Assembly: GCA_026182355.1 (NCBI GenBank)
Contig: JAPFBL010000540.1
Span: 36,001 to 100,000, forward strand
Source of the DNA: Hermatobates lingyangjiaoensis
Lineage: Eukaryota > Arthropoda > Insecta > Hemiptera > Hermatobatidae
Length of the DNA: 64,000 nt
Direction of reading: 5' to 3'
In this document: positions 1-9,509 of the stretch, in pieces
How positions within the stretch are numbered: position 1 is the stretch's first letter
Layout: each line of letters starts with the position of its first letter
Notes under the pieces: generated by a model
Told to the model about the DNA's origin: nothing
The model's database searches: none
What the model saw: the letters and a program-made list of their open reading frames with translations, nothing else
Made by a program: the position numbers and the translations under genes

Positions 1-194
1 CGTACGTATGGAATTGTCAAACAACTTTTCTGTTTATACCAAACTTTGTCCTAGGTCAGTTGTCGGCTTACGCCATTACACAGGCCTAGCTGAAGAGATC
101 AGAAAGATCGAAACAAAGCAGGAGAAAGAAAGTTTGATATAAAAGGAAAAGTTATTTGACAAAGTCTTTTCGACAAGTCGTTTGACAAAAATGT

Positions 195-300
195 AGAACT
201 CCCAATGTTGAATGGTTATTGTGAGTTATATCACAAAGGGCCAATGTTCGGACAATGTGTTTTCTTGTGTCCGACTTGTGGCTTAACCTAACAACAATCC
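195..300 (+). repeat. SINE 3' tail-like dispersed repeat
   Basis: The stretch around 'cacaaagggccaatg' followed by 'cttgtgtccgac' recurs, diverged, at about 3980-4080 and 7370-7440, where in the last case it follows a complete tRNA-like head. I read it as the tail of the same SINE family, here without its head. Confidence 0.5.
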
Positions 301-656
301 CAAGTAAATATATATTGTCCTAGATACAATACAAAGTATATTGTCGAAAGAGGAAAGCACCTCCATTAAAGGTCTAGACCTGAGAAACAGCACGTAGAAT
401 ACAGGGCAAGTTGTCGTTTTCTGAAAAGTTTATTTTTGAATTTGTTCAAACTTTGTCAAAGTATATCGACTTTCCAACTCATCTCAAAGGTCAGATTTTA
501 CCTTGAACTTAATTCAATATATAAGTACTTTATTAGAAGTGTAACTTATAAAATTAAAATAATACTTAATAACAGGGTGTCTAGTGATTAATAATGCTTT
601 GAGAATAATCTGTTTTAGTTTACATTCACTTAGAACTACAACCATTGTCAGAAATA

Positions 657-725
657 TGGAGACCAGCTAATGTGTTGCCTCTCAACTGGTAGGTTCGTGG
701 TTCGATACCCATCTGGCCTTCGATT
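657..725 (+). repeat. tRNA-like head of a SINE
   Basis: A B-box-like 'ggttcgatacc' preceded by an A-box-like segment, followed by the 'cgatttattca' motif shared by the other SINE copies in the window. No full cloverleaf forms, so this is a tRNA-derived SINE head, not a tRNA gene. Confidence 0.6.
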
Positions 726-837
726 TATTCAATGAAAAAAATACACATTTTAGGATACTAACAACCTCTTAAATCATTTATTTTTTATTTTTTTTTCTCT
801 AATGCTGCATAATCATTTATAAACATCATTAGTTGTG

Positions 838-1020
838 CTATCCGCAATTGTGTGGTATTTACTCATTCTGAGGTAAAATGGATAAACAAACAGAAGTCTC
901 CACACAAATGAAGTTTTATTCAACAACAACATCAACAAAGCGTTTCGAACACTTTGTATTCATCATCAGGAAGACACTGAAGGATGTGGTGATGAAGGGT
1001 GGGTCCAGTGAAAACCACTG
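838..1020 (-). mobile_element. Hammerhead-bearing repeat, ACGCGU family, single unit
   Basis: On the minus strand the core CUGAUGA (complement of 963-969) is followed by a U, a GAAUAC/GUGUUC hairpin and GAAA (complement of 943-946). The flanking 'tattcaacaacaac' and 'tccacacaaatg' recur at the edges of the 57.4-58.2 kb array, so this is a solo member of that family. Confidence 0.65.
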
Positions 1021-1094
1021 TATACAAATAATATACTGTATATATAATGTATAATAAATTATAATATATAGCAATTATAATTATATATATATAT

Positions 1095-1352
1095 ATAAAA
1101 TAAATTCAAAACGAAGGAACACACAGAAAGACACAGACATAACTAACATCGATTTTTCGACCATCGTCGTCATCAGGAGCATCAGAAGGTGTGAAGAGCG
1201 AAGAGTCCCGCTGGAAGGCAGGGCGGTGACTCTTCCTGCGGGACTCTTCGCTCTTCACACCTCCTGATGACGACGATGGTCGAAATATCGATGTGAGTTA
1301 TGTCTGTGTCTTTCTCTGTGTTTCCTTCGTTTTGAATTTATTTTATTTATAA
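1095..1352. repeat. Foldback repeat with inverted hammerhead-like cores
   Basis: Two long arms, about 1096-1215 and 1230-1352, are inverted copies. Each carries CUGAUGA, an extra C, a GAC/GUC hairpin and GAAA: plus-strand core from 1264, minus-strand core ending at 1176. The stem III segment around AUCGAU is partly palindromic but altered in both arms. Confidence 0.75.
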
Positions 1353-1477
1353 AAGTCCGCTTGACCGTTTCTTTTAATTATATTTATAACAGATTCAATA
1401 ATATATCGATCGTTAGATAGAATAGGTGTGTTCTCTAATCGGGGTTCGGTCAATTTTCCAGGATAAAAAAATCAAAC

Positions 1478-1532
1478 TCTCGTTGCCAACGTTTCGGTTT
1501 TATTTAAAACCTTTTTCATAGGCAGAAGTAAG
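1478..1532 (-). repeat. Degenerate hammerhead-like repeat, ACGU family
   Basis: On the minus strand a GGUUUU/AAAACC hairpin is followed by GAAACGUU, and UGCC/GGCA can form stem I, but the CUGANGA core is corrupted. The family recurs at about 18835, 19720, 21060, 21320 and 48120. Confidence 0.5.
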
Positions 1533-1699
1533 AATTTTTTAACTAAGAAAATGAAATTTACATTATTTAAAGGAACAACAATGCTAACCGGACAAAACCT
1601 TCGACTAGACTGTCTAATTAATAAACAAAGTGAGACTAAGATTGTCTCAGAAATATTTTAAATGAAACGAAGTAATAATTATAAGATTTGCTTTTTTAT

Positions 1700-1990
1700 G
1701 GAACATTCGGATCTTTGTGATGCCACACAATCAACATTCATTCTGCATTGGTTGTCCTAAACATTGCCTAAATCAAGTGTATTTAGAGTAGGGATGTTTT
1801 AACGTTTACATGACATCATACAGGCTCGAGACCGACGGTTTTACGTCCTACAGGGCTGCGTTTCTTATATTCGTCTATGCTATATGATGTTGCAAGAGGA
1901 CAGCAGGATTGCCCCCAAGTGATCTTCATGTTGGCTAACGTCCATACCATGTTGTGAATACACCGGTTATCGTAAGATCTAATACGCATG
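1700..1990 (-). repeat. SINE body fragment
   Basis: On the minus strand this carries the family body, including 'gagcctgtatgatgtc', seen also at 7250-7330 and 46600-46680. Its head is missing. Confidence 0.5.
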
Positions 1991-2384
1991 AGAAATGTTA
2001 ATATTTTTGTATTCCTTTATATGAAAGCCTAAAATAACGGGAGTTTATTTTCCAGTTTTGTGGTATAAGACTAAGTGTTAGAAGTTATCAAGAAATATGC
2101 TTCTTTTTAAATTTTATTAAGAAGAATATTTTTTGTTTAGTGGGACCTTTTTGCTTTGCTTTTATTAAATTGTTATAAGAGTTTTATTTTTTTTTTGTGA
2201 TGTAGGGTCGTGGAAGCTCGCCTCCGCGTGGTCCACCTCGGGCGTATCTCGGAGGCTATGTTTGCCTCTATCCTAGGCTAGAGCTTGTAGCTCTCGAGAT
2301 GCAGCGAAAGAGCTTTCACGTAAAAAAGGCATCATTATGTTTTTGTTGTTGTTTTCAGCGATATGGCTGAATAATACCAAAACA

Positions 2385-2515
2385 GGTTTAACGTCCTCTC
2401 TGAGGGACAACGGGCTCGGATTTGTTCACCTTTCATGTGAATAAATCGAGATCCAGATGGGTATCGAACCATGAACTTACCAGTTGAGAGGCAACACATT
2501 AGTTGGTCCCCACAT
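2385..2515 (-). repeat. tRNA-derived SINE, head region
   Basis: On the minus strand it has a B-box 'ggttcgatacc', then 'cgatttattcac' and 'gaggacgtta', the same order as in the copies at 7.1 and 46.5 kb. Confidence 0.6.
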
Positions 2516-2814
2516 TTCTGACAATGGGTGTACTTTTAAGTCAATGTAAACTGCAACAGATTATTGTCAAATGCATTATTAATCATTAGACATCCCATCA
2601 CCCCTTGCGTCACTCAGTGTTAAGAAATTATAACGACAATTAATAATATACATTCACTGAATGTGATTGACAGGAATATGTTATAGCTATTTCTTGTTAT
2701 TAAGTCATGAAAACAAAGATTCTCATATGGCCCCAAGCTTTTGATATTCTTAATATATTTCAACATATAAGTATTTTTAGCAAACAAAAAATCATTTATT
2801 TTATTAAATAACGC

Positions 2815-3070
2815 CCCATATTTGGCTTGTATCTGTTTCTTACATAATTTCTTCAGTTTCCGGAATTCCTTCCTCGTCTCTTCGTTAAAACCATAACCTT
2901 CATAGTTTTATAATCCGGAATTCCGGAAACTGGAAAAATTGGTTAAGAAACAGATACAAGCTAATTATGGGGCGTTATTTAACAATATATGTTTAAATGA
3001 AGGACTGCTTCCAACTTTTATTAAAAAAATAAATAAAACATCAATTCAAGTTATATACACAATCAAGCAT
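2815..3070 (+). pseudogene. Penelope-like element ORF fragment inside a foldback
   Basis: The plus strand from about 2911 to 3074 is open and reads LEKLVKKQIQANYGALF, then NEGLLP, before a stop. Closely similar residues (KYGVLFNQ, NEGLLPK) are readable in the separate foldback at 47.35-47.65 kb. I infer an upstream piece of a PLE ORF, because the other coding debris with the same flanking repeats is PLE GIY-YIG. The region 2815-2885 is an inverted copy of part of it, so the fragment lies in one arm of a hairpin. It is broken and cannot encode a full protein. Confidence 0.5.
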
Positions 3071-3586
3071 GTTTAAAACTAACAAAACCTGTAAATAGAA
3101 ATATTCAATTTATTTTACCCAGTATAATAATTTTGAACATTAATGAAAGCAATGTGTCTTTATAATACTGCCTTAGAACAATGTATTTAAACTGACATTT
3201 GTATTCAAGTTTGTATTCCTAGAATTATTCATTTTAGACCTCTAATGTAATAGTTTATTATACATACTTTCGGAATTTTTCATAAATCTGTTTTTAATGC
3301 TTTTGTTTTCACTTCAATTGGAGTGAAGCAAAAAGAAACTAGATTTTTGTACCTTCAGAAAGGAGGAGAAATATTATTGAAAGTGCACTAATAAAGAACT
3401 TCTATGGAAGCAAAAAGTCCGGGACTTTACAAACTAGATGAAATATTAATAAAACAAATAAGTAAGCAGATCAGGACTACTTCAAGTTTAGGAACATTAA
3501 ATTGAGACAGGGATGACAGCCATCTTGAAGACTCCAATCAACCAGGTTAACTTGTTATTATATTTTTTTTTTGGTTGTTTCATTTA

Positions 3587-3622
3587 GCTCTCTGATGATG
3601 TTGTGACGAAAGGCCTTAGAGC
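3587..3622 (+). ncRNA. Hammerhead ribozyme motif, AGGCCU family
   Basis: Stem I is GCUCU at 3587-3591 pairing with AGAGC at 3618-3622. The core CUGAUGA is 3592-3598, then one extra U at 3599, a GU/AC stem II with loop UGUG at 3600-3607, G12-A13-A14 at 3608-3610, and the palindromic stem III AGGCCU at 3611-3616. U3617 is the cleavage-site nucleotide. All core positions expected for a type I hammerhead are present except the extra nucleotide and a short stem II. Stem III has no loop and would pair only between two copies. Activity is inferred, not shown. Confidence 0.7.
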
Positions 3623-3740
3623 ATTTTAAATAATTTATATTGTTTATTGTGGTATTTAATTCATATATTATATCAAGAGTTATTGTTGATTATTAATTTA
3701 TATATCAATGATCAAACCACAATAAGAAATGGGAAAACAA

Positions 3741-3783
3741 GACTAAGATCTTTCAACCGTAACAAGCGGTCTTCGTCAGAGTC
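3741..3783 (-). ncRNA. Hammerhead ribozyme motif, AGAUCU family (left arm)
   Basis: Reverse complement of the right-arm motif. The core CUGACGA is the complement of 3773-3779, and GACU/AGUC form stem I. Stem II is an ACCG/CGGU hairpin after one extra A, and stem III is the palindrome AGAUCU followed by U. Confidence 0.7.
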
Positions 3784-3840
3784 AAAAACCCAACTGATTG
3801 GGTTTTCAATTGAAAAACCCAACCAATCAGTTGGGTTTTT

Positions 3841-3883
3841 GACTCTGACGAAGACCGCTTGTTACGGTTGAAAGATCTTAGTC
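3841..3883 (+). ncRNA. Hammerhead ribozyme motif, AGAUCU family (right arm)
   Basis: GACU at 3841-3844 pairs with AGUC at 3880-3883. The core CUGACGA is 3845-3851 (position 7 is C, which the hammerhead consensus allows), with an extra A at 3852. Stem II closes ACCG with CGGU. G-A-A is 3870-3872, the palindrome AGAUCU is 3873-3878 and U3879 is the predicted cleavage nucleotide. Confidence 0.75.
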
Positions 3884-3974
3884 TTGTTTTCCCATTTCTT
3901 ATTGTGGTTTGATCATTGATTGTTGTTTCACGTGTTTATGTGAAATCTTTTTAATTTATATATATGTATATATA

Positions 3975-4090
3975 TATATTCACTGTGCATATCTTCATTG
4001 TGTGGTAACACAAAGGACCAATGCTTGGCCTACGTGTATTCTCTTGTGGGACTACCACTGCAAGCTAACCTAAGGACTACCACAGTGTTC
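3975..4090 (+). repeat. SINE 3' tail-like repeat
   Basis: Contains 'cttcattgtgtggta', 'cacaaaggaccaatg' and 'cttgtgggactaccac', matching the tail of the full SINE at 7146-7445. Confidence 0.5.
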
Positions 4091-4184
4091 TTGCAAACTC
4101 GGTCGTCCTCCCCTAAAAGGGAAAAAACAATTAATAACATGTTAATTATTTCTAATGTGTAGTGAAATCAGTTATTATGTAGTA

Positions 4185-4640
4185 TTTACTCATTGTAGGG
4201 TAAAAAGCTAATGAAATGGTCTCCGCATATGAAAATTTAATGCTTTAAACAACGCGTTTCGAACACGTAGTGTTCTTCTTCAGGCATAAACTAAAAAATT
4301 CAATATCATCAGGGAGTTATCTATAGTACAATGTAAATATAGTACAAAAATAAAATAAAATAAGGAAGAGAGTACGAACCTAAGGGTGAGTGTCTGTAGT
4401 TTCATATGAAGCAGATGTACACCCCATACCCTCACCAACGTCCATCCTATTCCCAGTCAGTTGTACCACAGACACTCACCCTTAGGTTCGTACTCTCTTC
4501 CTTATTTTATTTTGGACCATTTACTTTATACTATAGATAACTCTCTGATGACATTGTATTTTTTAGTTAATGCCTGAAGAAGAACACTACGTGTTCGAAA
4601 CGGGTTGTTTATACGATTAAATTTTGATATGTGGAGATCA
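4185..4640. repeat. Foldback with ACGCGU-family hammerheads and nested inverted repeat
   Basis: The left arm carries a minus-strand motif (core complement of 4277-4283, GAAA complement of 4257-4260) and the right arm a plus-strand motif (core 4574-4580). Stem II is GAACAC/GUGUUC with loop UAC. In the left copy stem III is ACGCGU and stem I pairs with U-U mismatches. A second inverted repeat (about 4355-4395 and 4455-4512) sits in the loop. The same arms recur at 39.74-40.51 kb. Confidence 0.75.
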
Positions 4641-4654
4641 TTTCATTAGCTTTT

Positions 4655-5130
4655 TACTCTACTAAACAATGCGTTTCGAACACGTAGTGTTCTTCTCAGG
4701 AGAATAACACTACGTGTTCGAAACGCGTTGTTTATACAATTAAATGTTGATATATGGAAACCATTTCATTATCTTTTTACTCTACTAAAAATGCATTTCG
4801 AACACGTAGTGTTCTTCTTCAGGAGAAGAATACTACGTGTTCGAAACGCACTGTTTATACGATTAAATTTTTATATGTGGAGACAATTTCAATTACTTTT
4901 TACACTACTAAACAATGCGTTTCGAACACGTAGTGTTCTTCTTCACTAGAACACTACGTGTTCGAAACAGGTTGTTTATACGATTAAATTTTTATATGTG
5001 GAGACCATTTCATTTGTTTTTTACCCTACTAAACAATAAGTTTCGAACACATAGTGTTCTTCTTCAGGAGAAGAACACTACGTGTTCGAAACGCGTTGTT
5101 TATACAATTAAATGTTGATATATGGAGACC
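4655..5130. repeat. Tandem head-to-head hammerhead-derived hairpins
   Basis: About four repeats of roughly 120-135 bp, each an inverted pair: a minus-strand hammerhead core ending in CUGAAGA, then immediately a plus-strand copy that lacks the CUGA part but keeps the GAACAC/GUGUUC hairpin and GAAAC. Spacers share 'tttatacgattaaat' and 'accatttcatt'. It lies directly upstream of the splice acceptor of the exon at 5217. Confidence 0.7.
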
Positions 5131-5216
5131 ATTTGATTAGTTTGTTTACCCCACTATGTTAATTATATGTTCATGTTGTTTAAATAATAAAGATTTTGTT
5201 ATTGTTGTTTTTGTAG

Positions 5217-5354
5217 GACCGACCGTCGATAGAGATCTACCGGCCAGGCATGGGCAAGTTCAGCCGGCAAAGGCTGGAGAAGCAGCGCAGTACAGGCACC
5301 GTGGACGAGTCTCCCTGCCACAGCCCTTCGCCCACCTCTACTAGCCAAGCATAG
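5217..5354 (+). CDS. Terminal coding exon of an unidentified gene, EJC-binding-motif-like
   Basis: A T-rich acceptor ends in AG at 5215-5216, and the downstream frame is open for 45 codons to TAG at 5352-5354. It reads DRPSIEIYRPGMGKFS, then a basic stretch RQRLEKQR and a Ser/Pro tail ending SPTSTSQA. G+C is far higher than in the flanking repeats, as in the other exons of the window. The RPxxEIYxPG pattern resembles the exon-junction-complex binding motifs near the N-terminus of SMG6, but here it sits at a C-terminus, so I do not name the gene. The upstream exons are not recognisable in 1-5200 and probably lie outside the window. No ATG-started version is meaningful because the exon is internal-phase 0. 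Confidence 0.65.
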   Translation, partial: DRPSIEIYRPGMGKFSRQRLEKQRSTGTVDESPCHSPSPTSTSQA

Positions 5355-5800
5355 CGCATGCGCATTCTTCTCTTACCATTTATCTCTTTTATCAATTCAA
5401 CATCTTTATTCCTTTACAATTTTTAAATATATAAGTTAAAATTAATTTACGGCTTTTTTTTTTTTATTTTTAAAAATATTCTTGTAGATGGTTTTTCTTG
5501 ACTGTAAATCAAAAAGTGGTCATTACCCATCCTAAATGGACCTAATACGCATTACCCAGTATCATTACCCAGACTAAATGAAGATATCATTGTTGCTTCT
5601 ATAATCATAGGTGAAGAAATGCTTCCATTTACTTGCTCGCATATGATATATATATATATATATATATTTAGTTAAATGTACAAAAAGAAGCTTTTAGAGT
5701 AATTAAAACCACACACATATAATATTAATTTTTCTATGCTTCATTATGTACATTGAACTATATTTGTCCGTTTCAAATCTTATTCCCAACGAAAAAGTAT
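5355..5800. other. 3' flank of the 5.2 kb exon, AT-rich
   Basis: Probable 3' UTR and intergenic DNA with TA dinucleotide runs near 5643-5667. No second coding exon and no clear polyadenylation signal were recognised. Confidence 0.4.
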
Positions 5801-5865
5801 GTCTATACATATATATATATATATATATATATATGATCAAACCACAATATGAAATGGGAAAACAA

Positions 5866-5908
5866 GACTAAGATCTTTCAACCGTAACAAGCGGTCTTCG
5901 TCAGAATA
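5866..5908 (-). ncRNA. Hammerhead motif at the 3' edge of a PLE fragment
   Basis: AGAUCU-family motif on the minus strand, downstream of the minus-strand GIY-YIG ORF that ends at 6066. The core CUGACGA is the complement of 5898-5904 with intact stem II and GAAAGAUCUU. The 5' strand of stem I is changed (ATTCT in place of GACT), so stem I is weakened. The outer end is the 'tgatcaaaccacaat' terminus at 5834. Confidence 0.65.
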
Positions 5909-6065
5909 AAAAACCCAACTGAAACACTAGATGCAGAAAACATCTGGTGAGGGGTTGCGAAGAGTGGTATTTTAAAAGGGTGAAAGCGCAGGAAAGGACT
6001 AATGTTTAGAAAGGGATATTTGGGGAAACAAAGGAGTACAGTAAGAAAAAGTAAAAAACTATCCG

Positions 6066-6602
6066 CTAGCTGTCAACCCTCTTTGAAGAGGCTATTGCCC
6101 TCGTGACGAAAGTATCAAGTTTGAAGAGACCGTTACTAATGTTTATAATATTTAATCTATTAAATTTAATTAGAGACGATTCAATAATATTTCTTAACAG
6201 AATTGATTTTTCATAGGTAATAAATTTAGCTCCTGTCCAATCAATATGATGATTTTCATTTTTTATATGCAAGAATAAGGCACTACTTTTTTCCTGTCTA
6301 CTTACGTTATATTGGTGTTGTTTTACACGTGTCTTTAATGATTTGCCAGTTTGACCAATATAAATTTTATGGCAATTTTTGCACGGAATTTTATAAATAC
6401 CACCGGACTCCAATTCGCTGGGAGAGTTTTTTATTAACATATTACCCACGTTATTACGATTAGAAAACACTATATTAAAATCAAGTTGTTTGGCTAATCT
6501 TGGAAGTGGGTCCAATGATTCGTGGTATGGCAAAACTATAGAATTTGATAATAAAAGGGGCTCTGTTGAAGTATTAGAGAAAGTTTTTTTAGCACCCTTC
6601 AA
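6066..6602 (-). mobile_element. Penelope-like element, C-terminal GIY-YIG endonuclease fragment
   Basis: A 178-residue ORF on the minus strand. Near its middle it reads PCKNCHKIYIGQTGKS followed by LKTRVKQHQ, the typical PLE arrangement of a paired-cysteine lead-in, the GIY-YIG core (here KIYIGQTG) and a basic helix; a conserved glutamate follows within ESSLIKFN near the end. In PLEs this domain nicks target DNA for reverse transcription. The reverse transcriptase half is absent on this side, so this is a 5'-truncated copy. The ORF stops at 6066, and an AGAUCU-family hammerhead follows 160 bp downstream on the same strand, as expected for the terminal repeat of a PLE. A diverged second copy of the last third lies at 12711-12900 on the other strand. 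Confidence 0.85.
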
Positions 6603-6609
6603 AGCTAAA

Positions 6610-7055
6610 TCGATATAAGAGGAGGGGTATTTTAATGAAAGGGCAATTTTAGACTGTTGTTATTAGTTCTAGACTTATTACAGTAATCGTATACATATAC
6701 AGTTATCATTACAGGAAACCATAGATTTTTCAAAACAAAAACGTATAATTCAAATCATAAAAAACTTTTAAAATTAAATTAACTGTCAAGGCAAACAAAT
6801 ATAATAAACTTTCAACCCCTTTAAACAAACTAAGTTTTAAAAAATTTGAAGTACATTTAGTTTTAATTTCAAATATTACACTTGAAAAATCTGTTTAATT
6901 GTAGTATTACATAGATATATAAAACATAAAATTATTACGAACTTAAAAACCCATTTCGGTATAAAATTTCAGGTTTTTTTTTTAATTTTTTTCTATTTTT
7001 CCCCCTCAATATGACGCCATCTGTCACGTGCTATCGGGAGTTATTCGCGAATCAC
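6610..7055. other. AT-rich sequence without recognised features
   Basis: No gene or clear repeat recognised. On the minus strand it lies upstream of the GIY-YIG ORF and may hold decayed PLE sequence. Confidence 0.3.
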
Positions 7056-7061
7056 ATTTTC

Positions 7062-7105
7062 TTTCCTGATGACGACGATTGGTCGAAATTCTAAGGTGAG
7101 TACTA
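7062..7105 (+). ncRNA. Hammerhead-like motif, degenerate stem III
   Basis: CUGAUGA at 7066-7072, an extra C, GAC/GUC hairpin, then GAAA. GAG downstream can pair with the upstream UUC to form stem I. The stem III palindrome of this family (AUCGAU-like at 1.26 kb) is lost here. Confidence 0.5.
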
Positions 7106-7145
7106 TCAGATATATCTGTTTGTTTTTAGATTGTGAGGAAAGGTG

Positions 7146-7445
7146 TCAGGCTAGCTCAGTGGTTAACATACTGGCCTCTGAAATGGTAGGTCCGGGGTTC
7201 GGTCCTCACTTGGCCCTCGATTTTTTTCACGTGAGTGGTGAATAAATCCGAGCACGTCGGCCCCGAGCCTGTACGATGTCAGATACTAGTTAAAAATCTC
7301 TACTCCTAAAAACACTTGAGTTAAGCAAAATTTAGGACTCCCAATGGTGTAGAATCAATCTTCATTGTGTGGTATCACAAAGGGCCCAATTTTTGGCCTA
7401 TGTGTGTTTCCTTGTGGGGCATCCACTGCAACCGAAATTGTTGGT
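7146..7445 (+). repeat. tRNA-derived SINE, most complete copy
   Basis: The head has an A box 'tagctcagtggt' and a B box 'gggttcggtcc' spaced as in a tRNA. The body has 'gaataaatccgagcacg', 'gagcctgtacgatgtc' and 'ttaggactcccaatg', and the tail has 'cacaaagggcccaat' and 'ccttgtggggcatcc'. Transcription by RNA polymerase III from the internal promoter is inferred from the class. Confidence 0.75.
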
Positions 7446-7999
7446 CTACTACTACGTAGTATTACAACGCGTTTTCAACACTCAATGTTTATCATTGAAA
7501 CGCGTTCTAAAAAAATCCTTGCGGTGAAGATGTAATATATTTTTTCTCACTATCATGAGTAAATACCACACATAACTGCTTGCATACCTCGTGAGCTTGT
7601 TCGGTAATCTGATTATATAAAATACATATTTTAATAAAATAAAAATATATATTTTACAATTAAAGTGAATTTTTTTTTTAAAGCAATTTTGATCGCAGTT
7701 TTACTTTACTACAAAGTTAATTTGCTAAGTTAGAGAGAAAATATAAATAGTTTAAATCAATAAGTATGATTTACAGTAGTGAATGACGAACCTTTTGAGT
7801 TTGGCGTGTCAAAATTTTGAAAAATCCAAACATAATTTTCTTAGCGTGTCACACATCACAAAATTAAAAAGTTAAAAAAAAAATAGGTATATTTATAATT
7901 TTTGTAAGTTATTTATTTGTTAAATGCCATTTAAAATACAAAAACCAAAATTTAACATTTTTGAGTTTAGCAGGTTTTCAGAATTAAGCATTTTAATAT

Positions 8000-9500
8000 T
8001 AATATCAATATTAAAACATGTTTTTAATATGTATATTTTCCCAGCAATATTATTGTACTTGTTCATACACGTCAGGTTTCAGAAATAAAGTATTAATTAT
8101 TATTTACAGAATTAATAATATTATTATTAACTGGCAAACGTACCCGTCTTTGACGGAATCAGAAATTCTATTATACTTAGTATTCCAAAATATCAATTAT
8201 AGTATTATACTAATACTATAATTAGAAATTATAGAATAGTAGAAAATACCATTATTAGTACAGTGCTAAACAAATGCCTCTGTATACACTACATTAGCTG
8301 TCTGTCCTTCAGGTTCACGGAAGAACAAACAGTTGGAACCTCTGACTCTTGAGCAAGTAAACTATAGTTGACCATGTGAGAAAAACTTGGTCTCGCTAAC
8401 TTGAATTCCTGCGTTAGATAAAGTCTCCCTTTGCGACATAATTAACGTCATTGCGAAATAAACTCTGACGGGACTTTGCAATCATTTGAACGGAAACAGA
8501 CAGTGGCTCGGAATCAATGGTATGCGTGGTATACACACAGACTCCCCAATACCACATCCAGTCATTATGTCCGCCTCTATGGCATACCTGTGTAGAGCAC
8601 GAACTCAGAGTCGTGTCCCGTTGCACAGTTTTGGGGCAATCATGTTTCGTAACATGAAATTTGTTACTGCTACTAAATTGCAGCATGATTGGTTCTCCTA
8701 CTTTAAGTTTTTACTCAAGAGCAGGCAGTCCAGGAGAAATAAATTCAGAGTCAAGAAATTCAATTAGATAATGAACTGCTTCTTCATCACTAATCCAATC
8801 TCTTTACTGACTTGTAAGTTCTTTCCTCGGTATGATATAGCGTAAGAACTTGTTTGTTGATTTTTCCTGCCTGTTCATATTAAGAGTTGAGAATTGCTCG
8901 TTTACAAAACTATTTATTCGTAATAGATAGTACATCCTCAACTCTGGGAAACACCTTTTCAACGTTGTCAAATACGCAATATATTCATATGCTCCAATGA
9001 AATTAAAATCAACTGACAATACCTACTTGCCACACCTGTGTATTTTCAAAACATTCTTGTCTGTGAAGTTAGGAAAATACACTTAAAGCCCTATAACTTC
9101 GTTTCTGTACTGAATTATGAATCTATTTAGAGCCCGTATTTCAAGTTAGGCATACACAAATCCAGTGTCAAAGTTTCAGCTGGCCATGTCTTATGGTGAG
9201 TTTACTTGTGACAAACGTTTTTGCTTTAAACGTCCATAACTTCACTTCTACGTTGAATTTCCAATCAATTCAGATCCTATATTTTAAGTTAGACCTACAC
9301 AAATCTACTGTAAAAGTGTCAGCTTTATATGTCTTATGGTAGCTGAGTTTACTTGTGACAAAGTTTTGCGGACAAACAGACAAACGGACAGAAATTTTTC
9401 TAAGGCTGGATTCGGTTTCTCCAATGTACGTAACGTAAAGAAAACTTGAAATGAGTCAGTTCTAAGCAATGTACAGACAAAATCATTATTTTATTTATAT
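8000..9500 (-). pseudogene. Helitron helicase relic and terminus (minus strand)
   Basis: The minus strand of 8414-8720 reads in shifting frames VGEPIMLQFSS, then a corrupted CNGTRL-like segment, then (third frame) residues matching EADIMTGCGIGESV and IPRIPLIPS in the sister copy at 38.6 kb. These are typical of the C-terminal Pif1-type helicase of Helitrons. The outer end near 9500 on the minus strand begins 'tctatataaataaaa', resembling Helitron 5' ends. Several frameshifts and stops show it is dead. It is a diverged inverted copy of 37565-39000. Confidence 0.65.
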
Positions 9501-9509
9501 AGATAACCT

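Larger units (their letters stand above)
3706..3925. repeat. Near-perfect foldback of the AGAUCU hammerhead repeat
   Basis: Two arms of about 105 bp meet near 3811 and differ at few positions. Each begins or ends with 'tgatcaaaccacaata' and contains one hammerhead. This terminal unit is the most frequent repeat of the window and also lies at the 3' edge of the PLE fragment at 6.1-6.6 kb. Confidence 0.85.

Noticed and set aside
7146..7216. tRNA gene
   Set aside because: A and B boxes are present but acceptor and anticodon stems do not form, and the sequence continues into a repeated SINE body. The same applies at 657, 2515, 10717 and 46472.
7440..7520. Hammerhead at 'acgcgttttcaacactcaatg'
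   Set aside because: Only the hairpin flank and ACGCGU-like ends remain; the CUGANGA core is not present.
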